From JAIXWP01 sp965247015 (lineage in GTDB: Bacteria; Bacteroidota; Bacteroidia; Flavobacteriales_D; Sanyastnellaceae): a stretch of 64,000 nt of DNA. The stretch spans positions 248,001-312,000 of the forward strand of contig CBDFGG010000003.1 in the NCBI GenBank assembly GCA_965247015.1, in the 5' to 3' direction. The position numbers were made by a program, and so were the translations under genes. Below are positions 8,258 through 17,247 of the stretch, one piece after another. The stretch's first letter is position 1; every line of letters begins with the position of its first letter. The notes beneath the pieces are model-generated. The model searched no databases. It worked only from the letters and a program-made list of their open reading frames with translations, and was not told where the DNA came from.

Positions 8258-10194
8258 TATTTGATGGAGTGAAGCACTTGCTTATTTACGCTAGTTGAAT
8301 ACTTAGCACGAAGTTCTTTGATCCACTGTTCTTCCAAATAGTTTTGGTATTCTGAAGTAACTAAACCGCGGCATTCAGAGAATTTCTTTGGAGTGCTTGC
8401 GATCACATCTTTTACATTGGCAATCACAAATTGACCGTTGTATGGGATGTTCATGCTTAATCCTTTTTTCCAAGCTACATTTTCAAGAATATCTCTATCC
8501 TCTTTTGCAAAAACACCTTCTTCAATTTGAATGTTGAGTTGTGTGTCTTTGTTGATTTGTGAAGCGATGTCTGCATTCGAAACACCTTGAGCGATGAGTT
8601 CACGCACCTTAGCAGCGATTTGTTCGTTAGCACAAGTATAGAAAGTCACATCGATGCGCTCTGGCCACATGAATTTTGATTTGTTGTTGTCGTAGAAATT
8701 CTGAAGACCTGTTGAATCCTTCACTGCCTTCGACCACACTTTTTGGTCTGTCAACTCGAACAATAAAATTCCTTCGCGATATTCATTCATCAATAGACGG
8801 AAAGCATCGTGCTTGCCTTCCAATTTGGTGTCTTCATATTTCAACAAAGCATTTTCTGCATACACTTTTGCTTCAGAACGAATGTATTCTGCAGGAGTTT
8901 GCTTTGTGCGAATCTTCATGCGATCAGTGATTACTTTATGGAATTCACTTGCCAAATACTTCTTGCCATCAATGGTGAACATTGGCTTTTTCAGCAACTT
9001 CTTATTCACGTTCCAAGTGCCTTTAAACACTGAGGTGTCAGCTGTCGCTGCAAGCGCATTTACAAGTTTTTCATCATAAGTAAACTTGTATTCTTTCTTC
9101 AATTTTGAAACGAATGAATTCTTCGTTTTTTCACTGCGTCCATCTCTTGAAACGTCGCTCTTGATTTTCTTTTCAGACTCCTCGTAAGTTCCGATTGTTC
9201 TGTAGCCAAGGCGCTTGATGATGTGCCAACCGTAAGATGTTTTGATGGGTGCAGAGATGTCACCATCATTCTTTAGTGCAAAAGCAGCTTCTTCGAATTC
9301 AGACACCATTTTATTTGTTCCAAACCATGGAAGTTCTCCACCTGATTTGCTTGTCGAACCATCATCACTGTATTTAGCCGCTAGATCTGTGAATGATTCA
9401 CCTGCAATTGCCTTCTCGTAAATTTCTTTTGCTTTTGCCGAAGCATTGGCAGCACCATTTTCTTCTTTCTTTTCTTTTACCATAATATGCGCAACATGGA
9501 TTTCTCCGCGTGTAGTGCGCTTATCGGTCACTTTGATAACATGGTAGCCGTAGCGAGTGCGAACAGGCATCGACACTTGACCTACTGGAGTTGAATACGC
9601 ACCGTCTTCGAATTGATATACCATCTGGAAAACTGTGAAGTATCCAAGATCTCCTCCGTTGTCTTTAGCGCTTGGATCTTGGCTGTATTCCTTTGCAATC
9701 GCATCGAACTTCGCTCCGTCCATAATTTTCTTTCTCGCTTCCATAGCTCTGTTATAAGCCTTGAGCGTATCTTCTGGAGAAGCTGATGGATCGCAATTGA
9801 TAAGAATGTGGCTTGCACGAACCTCTTGTTTAGAGCGGTCATATGCTTCTCGCATCATGCCGTTGAGCATGTCAGTGTCAGTTAAATAAGGACGAGCGAG
9901 AGTAGCGCGATAGCCTTCCAGTTCAGATTTGAATTTAGCTACGGTATCAAGACCGAGCGCCTTCGCCTCTCTTACCTTCAGTTTAAAATTGATAAACAAC
10001 TCCATGTAGTCATCGAGCGACTTTTGCGTGATGACTGAATCTCTGTTGTTTTTTCTAAAAATATTCTCGAATTCTTCGAGTGTGATATTCTCTCCTTGGA
10101 TGGTGAGAATGGTTGCTTTTTTATCTTGTGAAAAAGCAGAAAAACTCAAAGTGGTGAAGATCACCAAAGCAGCGAAAAGGTTAAGCAACTTCAT
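8257..10194 (-). CDS. Periplasmic peptidyl-prolyl cis-trans isomerase with two parvulin domains
   Basis: 645 residues with a signal peptide (about 1-22, ending SAFSQ), a SurA-N-like helix region, and two consecutive parvulin domains at about 122-225 (SHILINCD to YGYHVIKV) and 233-331 (AHIMVKEK to YGWHIIKRLG). Both have the GGDLGYF/GGELPWF glycine motif, so both could be active. A further ~300 residues follow with no recognised domain, ending in a SurA-like helical tail. It begins the operon of folding factors, 62 bp downstream of guaB, and has its own perfect -7 box. It probably assists outer-membrane protein and T9SS cargo folding (inference from location and family). Confidence 0.93.
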   Translation of the reverse strand: MKLLNLFAALVIFTTLSFSAFSQDKKATILTIQGENITLEEFENIFRKNNRDSVITQKSLDDYMELFINFKLKVREAKALGLDTVAKFKSELEGYRATLARPYLTDTDMLNGMMREAYDRSKQEVRASHILINCDPSASPEDTLKAYNRAMEARKKIMDGAKFDAIAKEYSQDPSAKDNGGDLGYFTVFQMVYQFEDGAYSTPVGQVSMPVRTRYGYHVIKVTDKRTTRGEIHVAHIMVKEKKEENGAANASAKAKEIYEKAIAGESFTDLAAKYSDDGSTSKSGGELPWFGTNKMVSEFEEAAFALKNDGDISAPIKTSYGWHIIKRLGYRTIGTYEESEKKIKSDVSRDGRSEKTKNSFVSKLKKEYKFTYDEKLVNALAATADTSVFKGTWNVNKKLLKKPMFTIDGKKYLASEFHKVITDRMKIRTKQTPAEYIRSEAKVYAENALLKYEDTKLEGKHDAFRLLMNEYREGILLFELTDQKVWSKAVKDSTGLQNFYDNNKSKFMWPERIDVTFYTCANEQIAAKVRELIAQGVSNADIASQINKDTQLNIQIEEGVFAKEDRDILENVAWKKGLSMNIPYNGQFVIANVKDVIASTPKKFSECRGLVTSEYQNYLEEQWIKELRAKYSTSVNKQVLHSIK

Positions 10195-10225
10195 AAATAC
10201 TTATAGTTTTAAAAACAAAGGATGG

Positions 10226-10233
10226 CAAATGTA
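10226..10233 (-). promoter_or_regulatory. Promoter -7 box (TACATTTG) for the folding-factor operon
   Basis: On the minus strand TACATTTG matches TAnnTTTG perfectly and would start transcription about 25 nt before the ATG at 10194. A clear TTTG at -33 is not seen. It suggests that the isomerase operon can be expressed independently of guaB. Confidence 0.45.
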
Positions 10234-10256
10234 ATACCAGAGAAGCAACTATGGCC

Positions 10257-11732
10257 CTACTTGTGGCTATAATTCGGTGCTTCGCGGGTGATGAATACAT
10301 CGTGCGGGTGGCTTTCCTTGATTCCGGCGTTGGTAATTCTGATAAACTTAGCCTGCTGAAGGTGTTGAACACTTGCAGCACCGCAGTATCCCATTCCGGC
10401 GCGGAGACCCCCAATCACTTGGTACATCACCTCTTGCACACTTCCCTTGTATGGTACGCGACCTGAGATTCCCTCAGGTACTAGTTTTTTAATATCGTCT
10501 TCCGCATCTTGGAAATAGCGGTCTTTCGAGCCATGTTGCATCGCTTCTAGACTGCCCATTCCGCGGTATGATTTGAATTTTCTTCCTTCGTAAATGATGG
10601 TTTCTCCTGGCGACTCTTCCACTCCGGCAAGCATTGAACCCACCATTACTGTGGACGCTCCAGCAGCAATTGCCTTCGCGATATCTCCCGTGTATCGGAT
10701 TCCACCGTCAGCGATAAATGGAATACCAGTGCCTTGAAGACCTTCTGCTACATCCATCACCGCAGTCAACTGAGGAACTCCTACACCTGCGATGACGCGA
10801 GTGGTGCAGATCGAACCTGGACCGATTCCTACTTTCACACCATCCGCACCTGCTTCAGCCAAGGCTTTAGCCGCGGCTGCAGTTGCAATATTTCCAACAA
10901 TCACATCTACTTGCGCTCCGAACTTCGCTTTCACTTCTTTCAACGTTTTGATAACGCCTGCTGAGTGTCCGTGCGCTGTATCGATAATGATCGCATCTAC
11001 TCCGGCTTTTACTAAGGCTTCTGCTCTATCGAGGGTATCGAATGTCACACCCACTGCTGCAGCCACGCGCAAACGACCAAACTTATCTTTACATGAGTTG
11101 GGATATTTGCGAAGCTTAATAATGTCTTTATAGGTGATCAGTCCTACCAATTTGCCATTGTCATCAACGACTGGTAGTTTTTCAATTTTTCTTTCTTGAA
11201 GAATCGATTCTGCTTCCTTCAAATCTTGTGACTTTTTAGTGGTCACGATATTTTGTGAAGTCATCACTTCCGTGATGGGACGAGCATTTATTTTTTCGAA
11301 GCGAAGATCGCGGTTGGTAACGATACCTTTTAGGATACCGTTTTCATCCACCACTGGAATACCTCCGATTTTATTCTCGGCCATTAGTTGGAGAGCATCG
11401 CCCACATTAGCGGATTCAAGAAGCGTTACTGGATCTTGAATCATTCCGCTTTCCGAGCGCTTTACTTTTCTCACCTCCGCCGCTTGTGCAGCGATAGGCA
11501 TATTCTTATGTATCACTCCGATACCACCTTCGCGCGCCATAGCAATAGCCATTGCAGACTCAGTGACCGTATCCATTGCGGCAGAAACGATGGGAGTGTT
11601 TAGAATAATATTTCGTGAGAAATTTGATTTGATGACAACCTCGCGTGGCAATACCTCTGAATAGGCTGGAACGAGTAGTACATCATCGTAGGTAAGACCT
11701 TCACCTACAAGCTTTTCGGATAAATAAGACAT
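10257..11732 (-). CDS. guaB: Inosine-5'-monophosphate dehydrogenase
   Basis: 491 residues, full length for bacterial IMPDH, which oxidises IMP to XMP with NAD+ as the committed step of GMP synthesis. The catalytic loop GPGSICTTR puts the nucleophile at Cys309. Two CBS domains lie at about residues 100-205, inserted in the TIM barrel, and would bind adenine/guanine nucleotides for regulation. The flap region and the RYFQDAEDDIKKLVPEGI segment are present. The ATG at 11732 gives the canonical start (SEKLVGEGLTYDDVLLVPAYS). A TATATTTG promoter box lies 36 nt upstream. Located just before the isomerase operon, same strand. Confidence 0.98.
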   Translation of the reverse strand: MSYLSEKLVGEGLTYDDVLLVPAYSEVLPREVVIKSNFSRNIILNTPIVSAAMDTVTESAMAIAMAREGGIGVIHKNMPIAAQAAEVRKVKRSESGMIQDPVTLLESANVGDALQLMAENKIGGIPVVDENGILKGIVTNRDLRFEKINARPITEVMTSQNIVTTKKSQDLKEAESILQERKIEKLPVVDDNGKLVGLITYKDIIKLRKYPNSCKDKFGRLRVAAAVGVTFDTLDRAEALVKAGVDAIIIDTAHGHSAGVIKTLKEVKAKFGAQVDVIVGNIATAAAAKALAEAGADGVKVGIGPGSICTTRVIAGVGVPQLTAVMDVAEGLQGTGIPFIADGGIRYTGDIAKAIAAGASTVMVGSMLAGVEESPGETIIYEGRKFKSYRGMGSLEAMQHGSKDRYFQDAEDDIKKLVPEGISGRVPYKGSVQEVMYQVIGGLRAGMGYCGAASVQHLQQAKFIRITNAGIKESHPHDVFITREAPNYSHK

Positions 11733-11767
11733 GAACGTTTGAATTTACCTTATTAAATAAATTCGTG

Positions 11768-11795
11768 CAAATATACTACGAGAACGCCTACCAAA
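11768..11795 (-). promoter_or_regulatory. guaB promoter (TTTG - TATATTTG)
   Basis: Minus strand: TATATTTG (11768-11775) is a perfect -7 box, with TTTG (11792-11795) 16 bp upstream as a possible -33 element, somewhat closer than the usual ~19-20 bp. The predicted leader to the guaB ATG is about 30 nt. Confidence 0.5.
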
Positions 11796-11823
11796 AATGA
11801 AATGGATGTTAATGGTCTGTGAA

Positions 11824-13200
11824 TTAAGGACAGACCGTGCCGAATAGATCAAGGAAAATCAATAGATCAGCAGCCCCCACTACTCCATCTTCCGAGAGGT
11901 CGGCTTGACAGCTTCCTTGACAACTATAAGATGCCATGAAGAAAATGAGATCGCCTACCCCTACGAGTCCATCACAGTTAAAGTCACCGAGACAGCAATC
12001 GCCATCTACAACATTGACTGTGGTTTCACATGTTATACTATTTCCATTCACATCTGTTGCTGTCCAAGTCACGGTTGTAATCCCAAGCGGATAAGTATCA
12101 TCAGCGTTGGAGGTATTGTTGTAATCATTGGTAATGGTCACCGCAGAACAGTTGTCTTGCGCTGCGGCATTTGGCACATCAACAAAAGCATCCACACCAT
12201 TTGTAGAAACAACGAGCACGTTATTCGGGCATGTAAGTTCTGGGGGCGTCAGATCTTCCACTAAAACCTCAATGATACATGTAGAAGAATTACCTGCATC
12301 ATCCGTAGCAGTGAAGGTTACCTCTGTCACCCCAACACCTATCACCACTGGTCCTGCAGGACTCTGGGTCAATTCTACATCTTGATCAACGTTATCGGTC
12401 ACCGTTATCTGTGGCAGAAAATTCGGAAGAATAAATTCACAATCGGTATTTGCTTCGAAAACCTGATCAGCAATACACGTCAATTGCGGAGGAATGATGT
12501 CCACATTTACATCCGCTGAAAGCACGATGTCATCCACAGCAAAGCTGGGGTCGGTAGCATCTCCGTCGTCATTATTGGTCCACTGAAAACCTATTTTTAC
12601 GTTAGGGTTATTGAAAACATAAGAAGGCAAGCCTGCAGTGAAACCCGTCCAGAGTCCTTGTGGGCTGCAACCTGCAGAAAATGTTTTTCCAAGGTCCAAC
12701 CAAAGTGACCATGTAGCACCATCATAGAGCCAAATTGTAGCATTATCTAAATCATTGCCCCCTTCGATATAGGAAAATGATATGACTATATCATAAATAC
12801 CCGTGCAGTTGATGGTGGGAGATTCCACCCTTTTGTTAGTAGCGGCGCAAGGAAGAAAACCACAGAAACCTTGCAGCCCTTCATAATAAGCAGCGCCGAG
12901 GTCAGAGCCTAGCGGAGAATTCAATGCTCCTAAATGGAGCGATCGATCATTACCACAGCCGCTTCCGCATTCTCCAGGAGCATTGCCATTTTCAGTGGCA
13001 CTGATAAACCATGTATTTGCAGCAGTTTGATTGGTGCCGGTATTTACAATGGTCCAAGAACCATTAGGTCCGACATAACTAGTGGCGAGTTGTTCGGCAT
13101 TGCATCCTGTTCCAAAATCCTCTGTCCAAAATGGGGTTTGAGTAAAAGCTTTTACAGAAATGAAAAGCATCACTACCAAAGGGTAAAGTTTTCTGTTCAT
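11824..13200 (-). CDS. Secreted HYR-domain protein with C-terminal dockerin-like repeat
   Basis: 458 residues. Signal peptide about 1-20 (ends KAFTQ). Residues ~22-230 form a jelly-roll-like region that starts FWTEDFGTGC and contains a VDDIVLS strand, as in secreted Bacteroidota adhesin-like proteins. Two HYR domains follow (about 232-311 and 313-397), each with the PPxLTC start and a FTATDDAGN / WTATDVNGN strand. The C-terminus (about 400-458) is a dockerin-type pair of calcium-binding loops: DFNCDGLVGVGDL and DLSEDGVVGAADL. No standard T9SS tail is visible. Likely cell-surface or extracellular; the binding partner of the dockerin-like part is unknown. Isolated gene downstream of gdhA and separated from it by a terminator. 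Confidence 0.85.
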   Translation of the reverse strand: MNRKLYPLVVMLFISVKAFTQTPFWTEDFGTGCNAEQLATSYVGPNGSWTIVNTGTNQTAANTWFISATENGNAPGECGSGCGNDRSLHLGALNSPLGSDLGAAYYEGLQGFCGFLPCAATNKRVESPTINCTGIYDIVISFSYIEGGNDLDNATIWLYDGATWSLWLDLGKTFSAGCSPQGLWTGFTAGLPSYVFNNPNVKIGFQWTNNDDGDATDPSFAVDDIVLSADVNVDIIPPQLTCIADQVFEANTDCEFILPNFLPQITVTDNVDQDVELTQSPAGPVVIGVGVTEVTFTATDDAGNSSTCIIEVLVEDLTPPELTCPNNVLVVSTNGVDAFVDVPNAAAQDNCSAVTITNDYNNTSNADDTYPLGITTVTWTATDVNGNSITCETTVNVVDGDCCLGDFNCDGLVGVGDLIFFMASYSCQGSCQADLSEDGVVGAADLLIFLDLFGTVCP

Positions 13201-13280
13201 AGAGATTTGGTTTTCAAAAGGCTAGTCCAAGGTATTATTTTTCTTTTACAAAACACATAATCATCGCAAAAAGAATCTTT

Positions 13281-13313
13281 TAAATAAAAAAAGCGCCCTT
13301 AAACGGGCGCTTT
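13281..13313 (-). terminator. Rho-independent terminator of gdhA
   Basis: Perfect 9-bp stem AAAGCGCCC (13290-13298) / GGGCGCTTT (13305-13313) with a 6-base loop. On the minus strand the stem is followed by TTTTTATTT (13281-13289). It lies 24-47 nt past the gdhA stop. Confidence 0.9.
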
Positions 13314-13336
13314 CCTATTTTATTTTGAATGCAATA

Positions 13337-14686
13337 TTATACTACACCCTGATCGATCATGGCATCAGCTACTTTTACGAAACCTGCAATGTTTGCACCT
13401 TTCACGTAGTTGATTGAATCGCCTTCTTTACCATACTGCACACATGCCGCGTGGATGCTCTTCATGATGCCATGAAGACGTTGATCCACTTCTTCACGTG
13501 ACCAAGATAGACGAAGAGAGTTTTGAGACATTTCCAAACCAGATGTTGCTACACCACCAGCATTTGAAGCCTTTCCAGGAGAGAAAAGGATTTTCTTTTC
13601 CAAGAAAACTTCAATAGCTTCTGGAGTTGAAGGCATGTTAGCACCTTCCGCAACACACGCACAACTGTTGGCAACAAGAGCCTTTGCATCGTCACCATTC
13701 AACTCATTCTGAGTTGCACATGGCAAAGCGATGTCGCACTTCACTCCCCAAGGAGTTTTGCCCGCAACGAATTCTGCACCGTATTTATCAGCATACTCCT
13801 TGATACGTCCGCGTTTCACGTTTTTCAATTCCATCAAAAACGCTAGTTTGTCAGCATCAATACCATTTGCATCATAAACATATCCTGAAGAGTCAGAAGC
13901 GGTAACCACTTTTGCTCCGAGTTCAGTTGCTTTTTCAATAGCGTATTGCGCCACGTTACCAGAACCAGATACTACAACTGTCTTGCCTTTGAAATCCTGG
14001 CCTTTTGTTGCAAGCATTTCTTGAGCGAAGTAAACAGTGCCGTATCCTGTAGCTTCAGGACGGATCAATGACCCACCCCAGTTGCGACCTTTTCCGGTAA
14101 GAACACCTGTGAATTCATTGCGAAGACGCTTGTATTGTCCAAACATGAATCCGATTTCACGACCTCCAACACCGATATCACCAGCTGGAACGTCAGTATC
14201 TGCACCAATGTGGCGAGAAAGCTCAGACATAAAGCTTTGGCAGAAAGCCATTACTTCACGATCGCTCTTTCCTTTTGGATCGAAGTCAGATCCACCTTTA
14301 CCACCGCCCATTGGAAGAGTAGTCAAAGAATTTTTGAAGATTTGCTCAAATCCCAAGAATTTAAGCACAGAAAGATTTACAGTGGGGTGAAAACGTAGAC
14401 CGCCTTTGTAAGGCCCGATAGCAGAGTTAAACTCCACTCGGTATCCACGGTTCACTTGAATTTCACCTTTATCATCCACCCATGGCACACGGAAAATGAT
14501 GGTGCGCTCAGGTTCTACGATACGGTCTAGAATTTTAGCTTCCTTATATTTAGGATGTGCATCCATGAAAGGAATAACTGCTTCTGCTACCTCTTGCACT
14601 GCTTGCAAGAATTCAGGTTCGTTAGGGTTCATTGCCCTTACCTTCGACATGAAGGCATCTACCTGAGCATGATGATTATTAGACAT
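13337..14686 (-). CDS. gdhA: NADP-type glutamate dehydrogenase
   Basis: 449 residues, the standard length of the hexameric bacterial enzyme that interconverts 2-oxoglutarate + ammonia and glutamate. Key features: the substrate-binding KGGLRFHP, the catalytic-lysine loop LPMGGGKGGSDFDPKG, GDIGVGGREIGFMFGQY, and the Rossmann fold VVVSGSGNVAQYA. The long FMN-free form and sequence style fit the NADP-dependent class, but cofactor preference is inferred. The frame extends upstream to 14770; the ATG at 14686 (MSNNHHAQVDAF) is chosen because the promoter box TACATTTG at 14714-14721 would otherwise lie inside the gene and the extra 28 residues are unlike the family. Confidence 0.97.
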   Translation of the reverse strand: MSNNHHAQVDAFMSKVRAMNPNEPEFLQAVQEVAEAVIPFMDAHPKYKEAKILDRIVEPERTIIFRVPWVDDKGEIQVNRGYRVEFNSAIGPYKGGLRFHPTVNLSVLKFLGFEQIFKNSLTTLPMGGGKGGSDFDPKGKSDREVMAFCQSFMSELSRHIGADTDVPAGDIGVGGREIGFMFGQYKRLRNEFTGVLTGKGRNWGGSLIRPEATGYGTVYFAQEMLATKGQDFKGKTVVVSGSGNVAQYAIEKATELGAKVVTASDSSGYVYDANGIDADKLAFLMELKNVKRGRIKEYADKYGAEFVAGKTPWGVKCDIALPCATQNELNGDDAKALVANSCACVAEGANMPSTPEAIEVFLEKKILFSPGKASNAGGVATSGLEMSQNSLRLSWSREEVDQRLHGIMKSIHAACVQYGKEGDSINYVKGANIAGFVKVADAMIDQGVV

Positions 14687-14713
14687 ATAATTGATGTTTT
14701 TTATAATAATGGA

Positions 14714-14721
14714 CAAATGTA
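14714..14721 (-). promoter_or_regulatory. gdhA promoter -7 box (TACATTTG)
   Basis: Perfect TAnnTTTG match on the minus strand, giving a leader of about 20-25 nt before the ATG at 14686. No convincing -33 TTTG is seen. Confidence 0.5.
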
Positions 14722-14805
14722 TATAAACAGTTGTGATGAATTCTAACTTAAAAAATGGGCAGCAATTCAACGAGATGCCTTTAATTTGTGCATTATTATA
14801 ATTCT

Positions 14806-17247
14806 ATGTGGGGAAAAATAGGCGCATCCATACTTCGATATAGGCTACCTCTTGCCATAGTGCTCATCGCATTCACTGCGTTCATGGCATACAAAGCACA
14901 ATTCGTAAGAATGAGCTACAAATTTGCGGGAGTCCTTCCAAAGGATGACAGCACATACATCGAGTATGATCGTTTCGTAAAGCAGTTTTCTGAAGATGGA
15001 AACGTGCTTGTCATCGGTTATCGTGACCCCAACATTTGGAAGCTGGAAAATTTCAGAAAATGGAAACAGCTTGGAAATGATCTCAAGAAAATCCAAGTGG
15101 ATGTAGAAGGTGTGAAGCAGAATTCTGTCGATTCGATTTTCTCTACCGCACATTGCTATAGCCTTTACAAAGACACTACAGAGCAACGTTTCAAGTTTGA
15201 GCAGGTCGTTCCGAAGCTTCCAGAAACGCAAGCCGAAGTTGACGCGATCCGTGAGAAAATATACAGCCTACCCTTCTATCGTGGCCTACTGTACAACGAC
15301 AGCACTGAATCAGGCTTGATGATGGTGTTTGTAAATGCAGCACTATTCAACAGTGAAAATCGTGGTAATGCTGTAGAACAAATTGTCAATCTTACTGATA
15401 AGTTCACAGCAGAAACAGGCGTGAAAACGCACCTTTCAGGACTGCCTTACATCCGCACAGAAATGACAACGAAGATCAAGGCAGAGCTTCGTTTCTTCAC
15501 TTTACTTTCGGCATTAATCTGTGTACTTCTATTGTACATATTCTTTAGAAGTTTGAAAGTGATTACAGTAGTGATGAGCGTCGTGATTGTTGCTGTCGTC
15601 GTAGCCATGGGCAGTATTGCGCTATTCGATTATCCCATCACCGCATTGATGGGATTGATGCCGCCTTTGATGATTGTGACGTGTGTACCCAACTGTATTT
15701 ATCTCGTTACAAAATACCATCAAGAATACAAGCGCTACGGTAATAAAACCCGTGCATTAGCACGTGTGGTGCAGAAAGCCGGAGCGGCTGCATTCATGAT
15801 CAACGCTACTACTGCTGTTGGATTTGCCACTTTTATTTTTACCTCAAGTGATCTATTGAAGCAGTTTGGTGTGATTGCTACTATCAACTCCATGGCAGTA
15901 TTTTTCTTGTCGTTGTTAATCTTCCCAATTGCTTACAGTTACCTTTCTCCTCCCACAGAGAAGCACTTAGGACACTTGAGCACGCCGTGGCTAGAAAAAA
16001 TTCTCGACGCGTTAGTGAGAGTTGTTACATACAGAAGAAAAGCCGTTTACATCATTACTACCATTCTTGTAGTGCTAGGAATTGTAGGCGTTACCATGGT
16101 TCACACCACTGGAAATATTGTGGATGACCTTCCTGATGAAGATCGTGTGATCACCGACCTCAAGTGGTTTGAAACCAACTTCCATGGAGTGATGCCATTT
16201 GAAATCATGGTGGATGGACAGAAAAAAGGACAAATCACAAAGGATAAAAACCTCGCGAAGATTGAAGAGCTTCAGGACTTGCTCACGAATTATACCTTGC
16301 AAGTCGAAGACACTGTTATTCACCCATTCTCAAGATCACTTTCAATCGCGGATGCTGGTAAGTTTATCAAGCAAGCATTTTATAATGGAGATCCTGAATA
16401 TTATCGCTTGATTACACGAAACGAGCAAAGCTTCATTGGTCCTTATTTACAGAATGATTACAACTCAAAAGGATTAGAAAAATCATTCTTGGATAGCACC
16501 AAAACAATGACGCGTGTGACAGCGCAAGTTGCAGATATTGGTACTAAAGAAATGGATCGCTTGATGAAAGATATCAAGCCTCAAATCGATAGCATTTTTC
16601 CATCGGATAAATATCATGTTACACTTACTGGAACGTCTATTATTTTCTTGGAGGGAACCAATTACTTAGTGGGTGATTTGTTTAGCAGTTTGCTCTTGGG
16701 TATTGGAATTATTTCTCTCTTAATGGCCATCATGTTTTGGAGCATGCGAATGGTTGTCATATCATTCGTCCCCAACATTATTCCACAGATCATGACAGCG
16801 GGAATCATGGGATTCATGGACATTCCATTAAAGCCTTCGACCATTCTGGTATTCAGTATTGCATTAGGTATTACAGTGGATAACACCATACACTATTTGG
16901 CAAAATATCGTCAAGAGTTGAAGTGGCACAATTGGAAAATTAAAGAGAGTGCATTGCTTGCCATTCGAGAAACTGGTGCGAGCATGGTATATACATCGTT
17001 GGTATTGTTATTCGGATTTGGTTGTTTTGCTGCAAGTGAATTTGAGGGAACTCGCGCGCTTGGTGTGCTCACAGCCGTTACGTTGTTGGTAGCGATGTTT
17101 ACCAACCTCATTGTACTTCCAGCGCTGTTGTTATCTTTCCAGAGAAGTGTTACCACAAAAGCATTCCAGGAACCATTCTTCCAAATCATGGATGAAGAAG
17201 ATGACTTGCATTATGAAGATTGGACCATTCAATTAGAAGATAAATGA
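14806..17247 (+). CDS. RND/MMPL-type exporter with sterol-sensing-like domains
   Basis: 813 residues with two six-helix halves typical of RND permeases (first membrane block about residues 220-430, second about 620-800), each preceded by a large extracytoplasmic loop. Helix motifs LMGLMPPLMIVTCVPNCIYL and the second-half SIALGITVDNTIHYL carry the conserved acidic and asparagine positions of the hydrophobe/amphiphile exporter branch (MMPL/SSD). Substrate unknown; in this branch lipids or polyketide-like compounds are common. The frame starts at a GTG at 14788, but ATG 14806 (MWGKIGASILRYRLP) gives a typical short positive head before helix 1. The gene overlaps rfbA by 4 nt (ATGA), so it leads a four-gene operon. 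Confidence 0.9.
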   Translation: MWGKIGASILRYRLPLAIVLIAFTAFMAYKAQFVRMSYKFAGVLPKDDSTYIEYDRFVKQFSEDGNVLVIGYRDPNIWKLENFRKWKQLGNDLKKIQVDVEGVKQNSVDSIFSTAHCYSLYKDTTEQRFKFEQVVPKLPETQAEVDAIREKIYSLPFYRGLLYNDSTESGLMMVFVNAALFNSENRGNAVEQIVNLTDKFTAETGVKTHLSGLPYIRTEMTTKIKAELRFFTLLSALICVLLLYIFFRSLKVITVVMSVVIVAVVVAMGSIALFDYPITALMGLMPPLMIVTCVPNCIYLVTKYHQEYKRYGNKTRALARVVQKAGAAAFMINATTAVGFATFIFTSSDLLKQFGVIATINSMAVFFLSLLIFPIAYSYLSPPTEKHLGHLSTPWLEKILDALVRVVTYRRKAVYIITTILVVLGIVGVTMVHTTGNIVDDLPDEDRVITDLKWFETNFHGVMPFEIMVDGQKKGQITKDKNLAKIEELQDLLTNYTLQVEDTVIHPFSRSLSIADAGKFIKQAFYNGDPEYYRLITRNEQSFIGPYLQNDYNSKGLEKSFLDSTKTMTRVTAQVADIGTKEMDRLMKDIKPQIDSIFPSDKYHVTLTGTSIIFLEGTNYLVGDLFSSLLLGIGIISLLMAIMFWSMRMVVISFVPNIIPQIMTAGIMGFMDIPLKPSTILVFSIALGITVDNTIHYLAKYRQELKWHNWKIKESALLAIRETGASMVYTSLVLLFGFGCFAASEFEGTRALGVLTAVTLLVAMFTNLIVLPALLLSFQRSVTTKAFQEPFFQIMDEEDDLHYEDWTIQLEDK

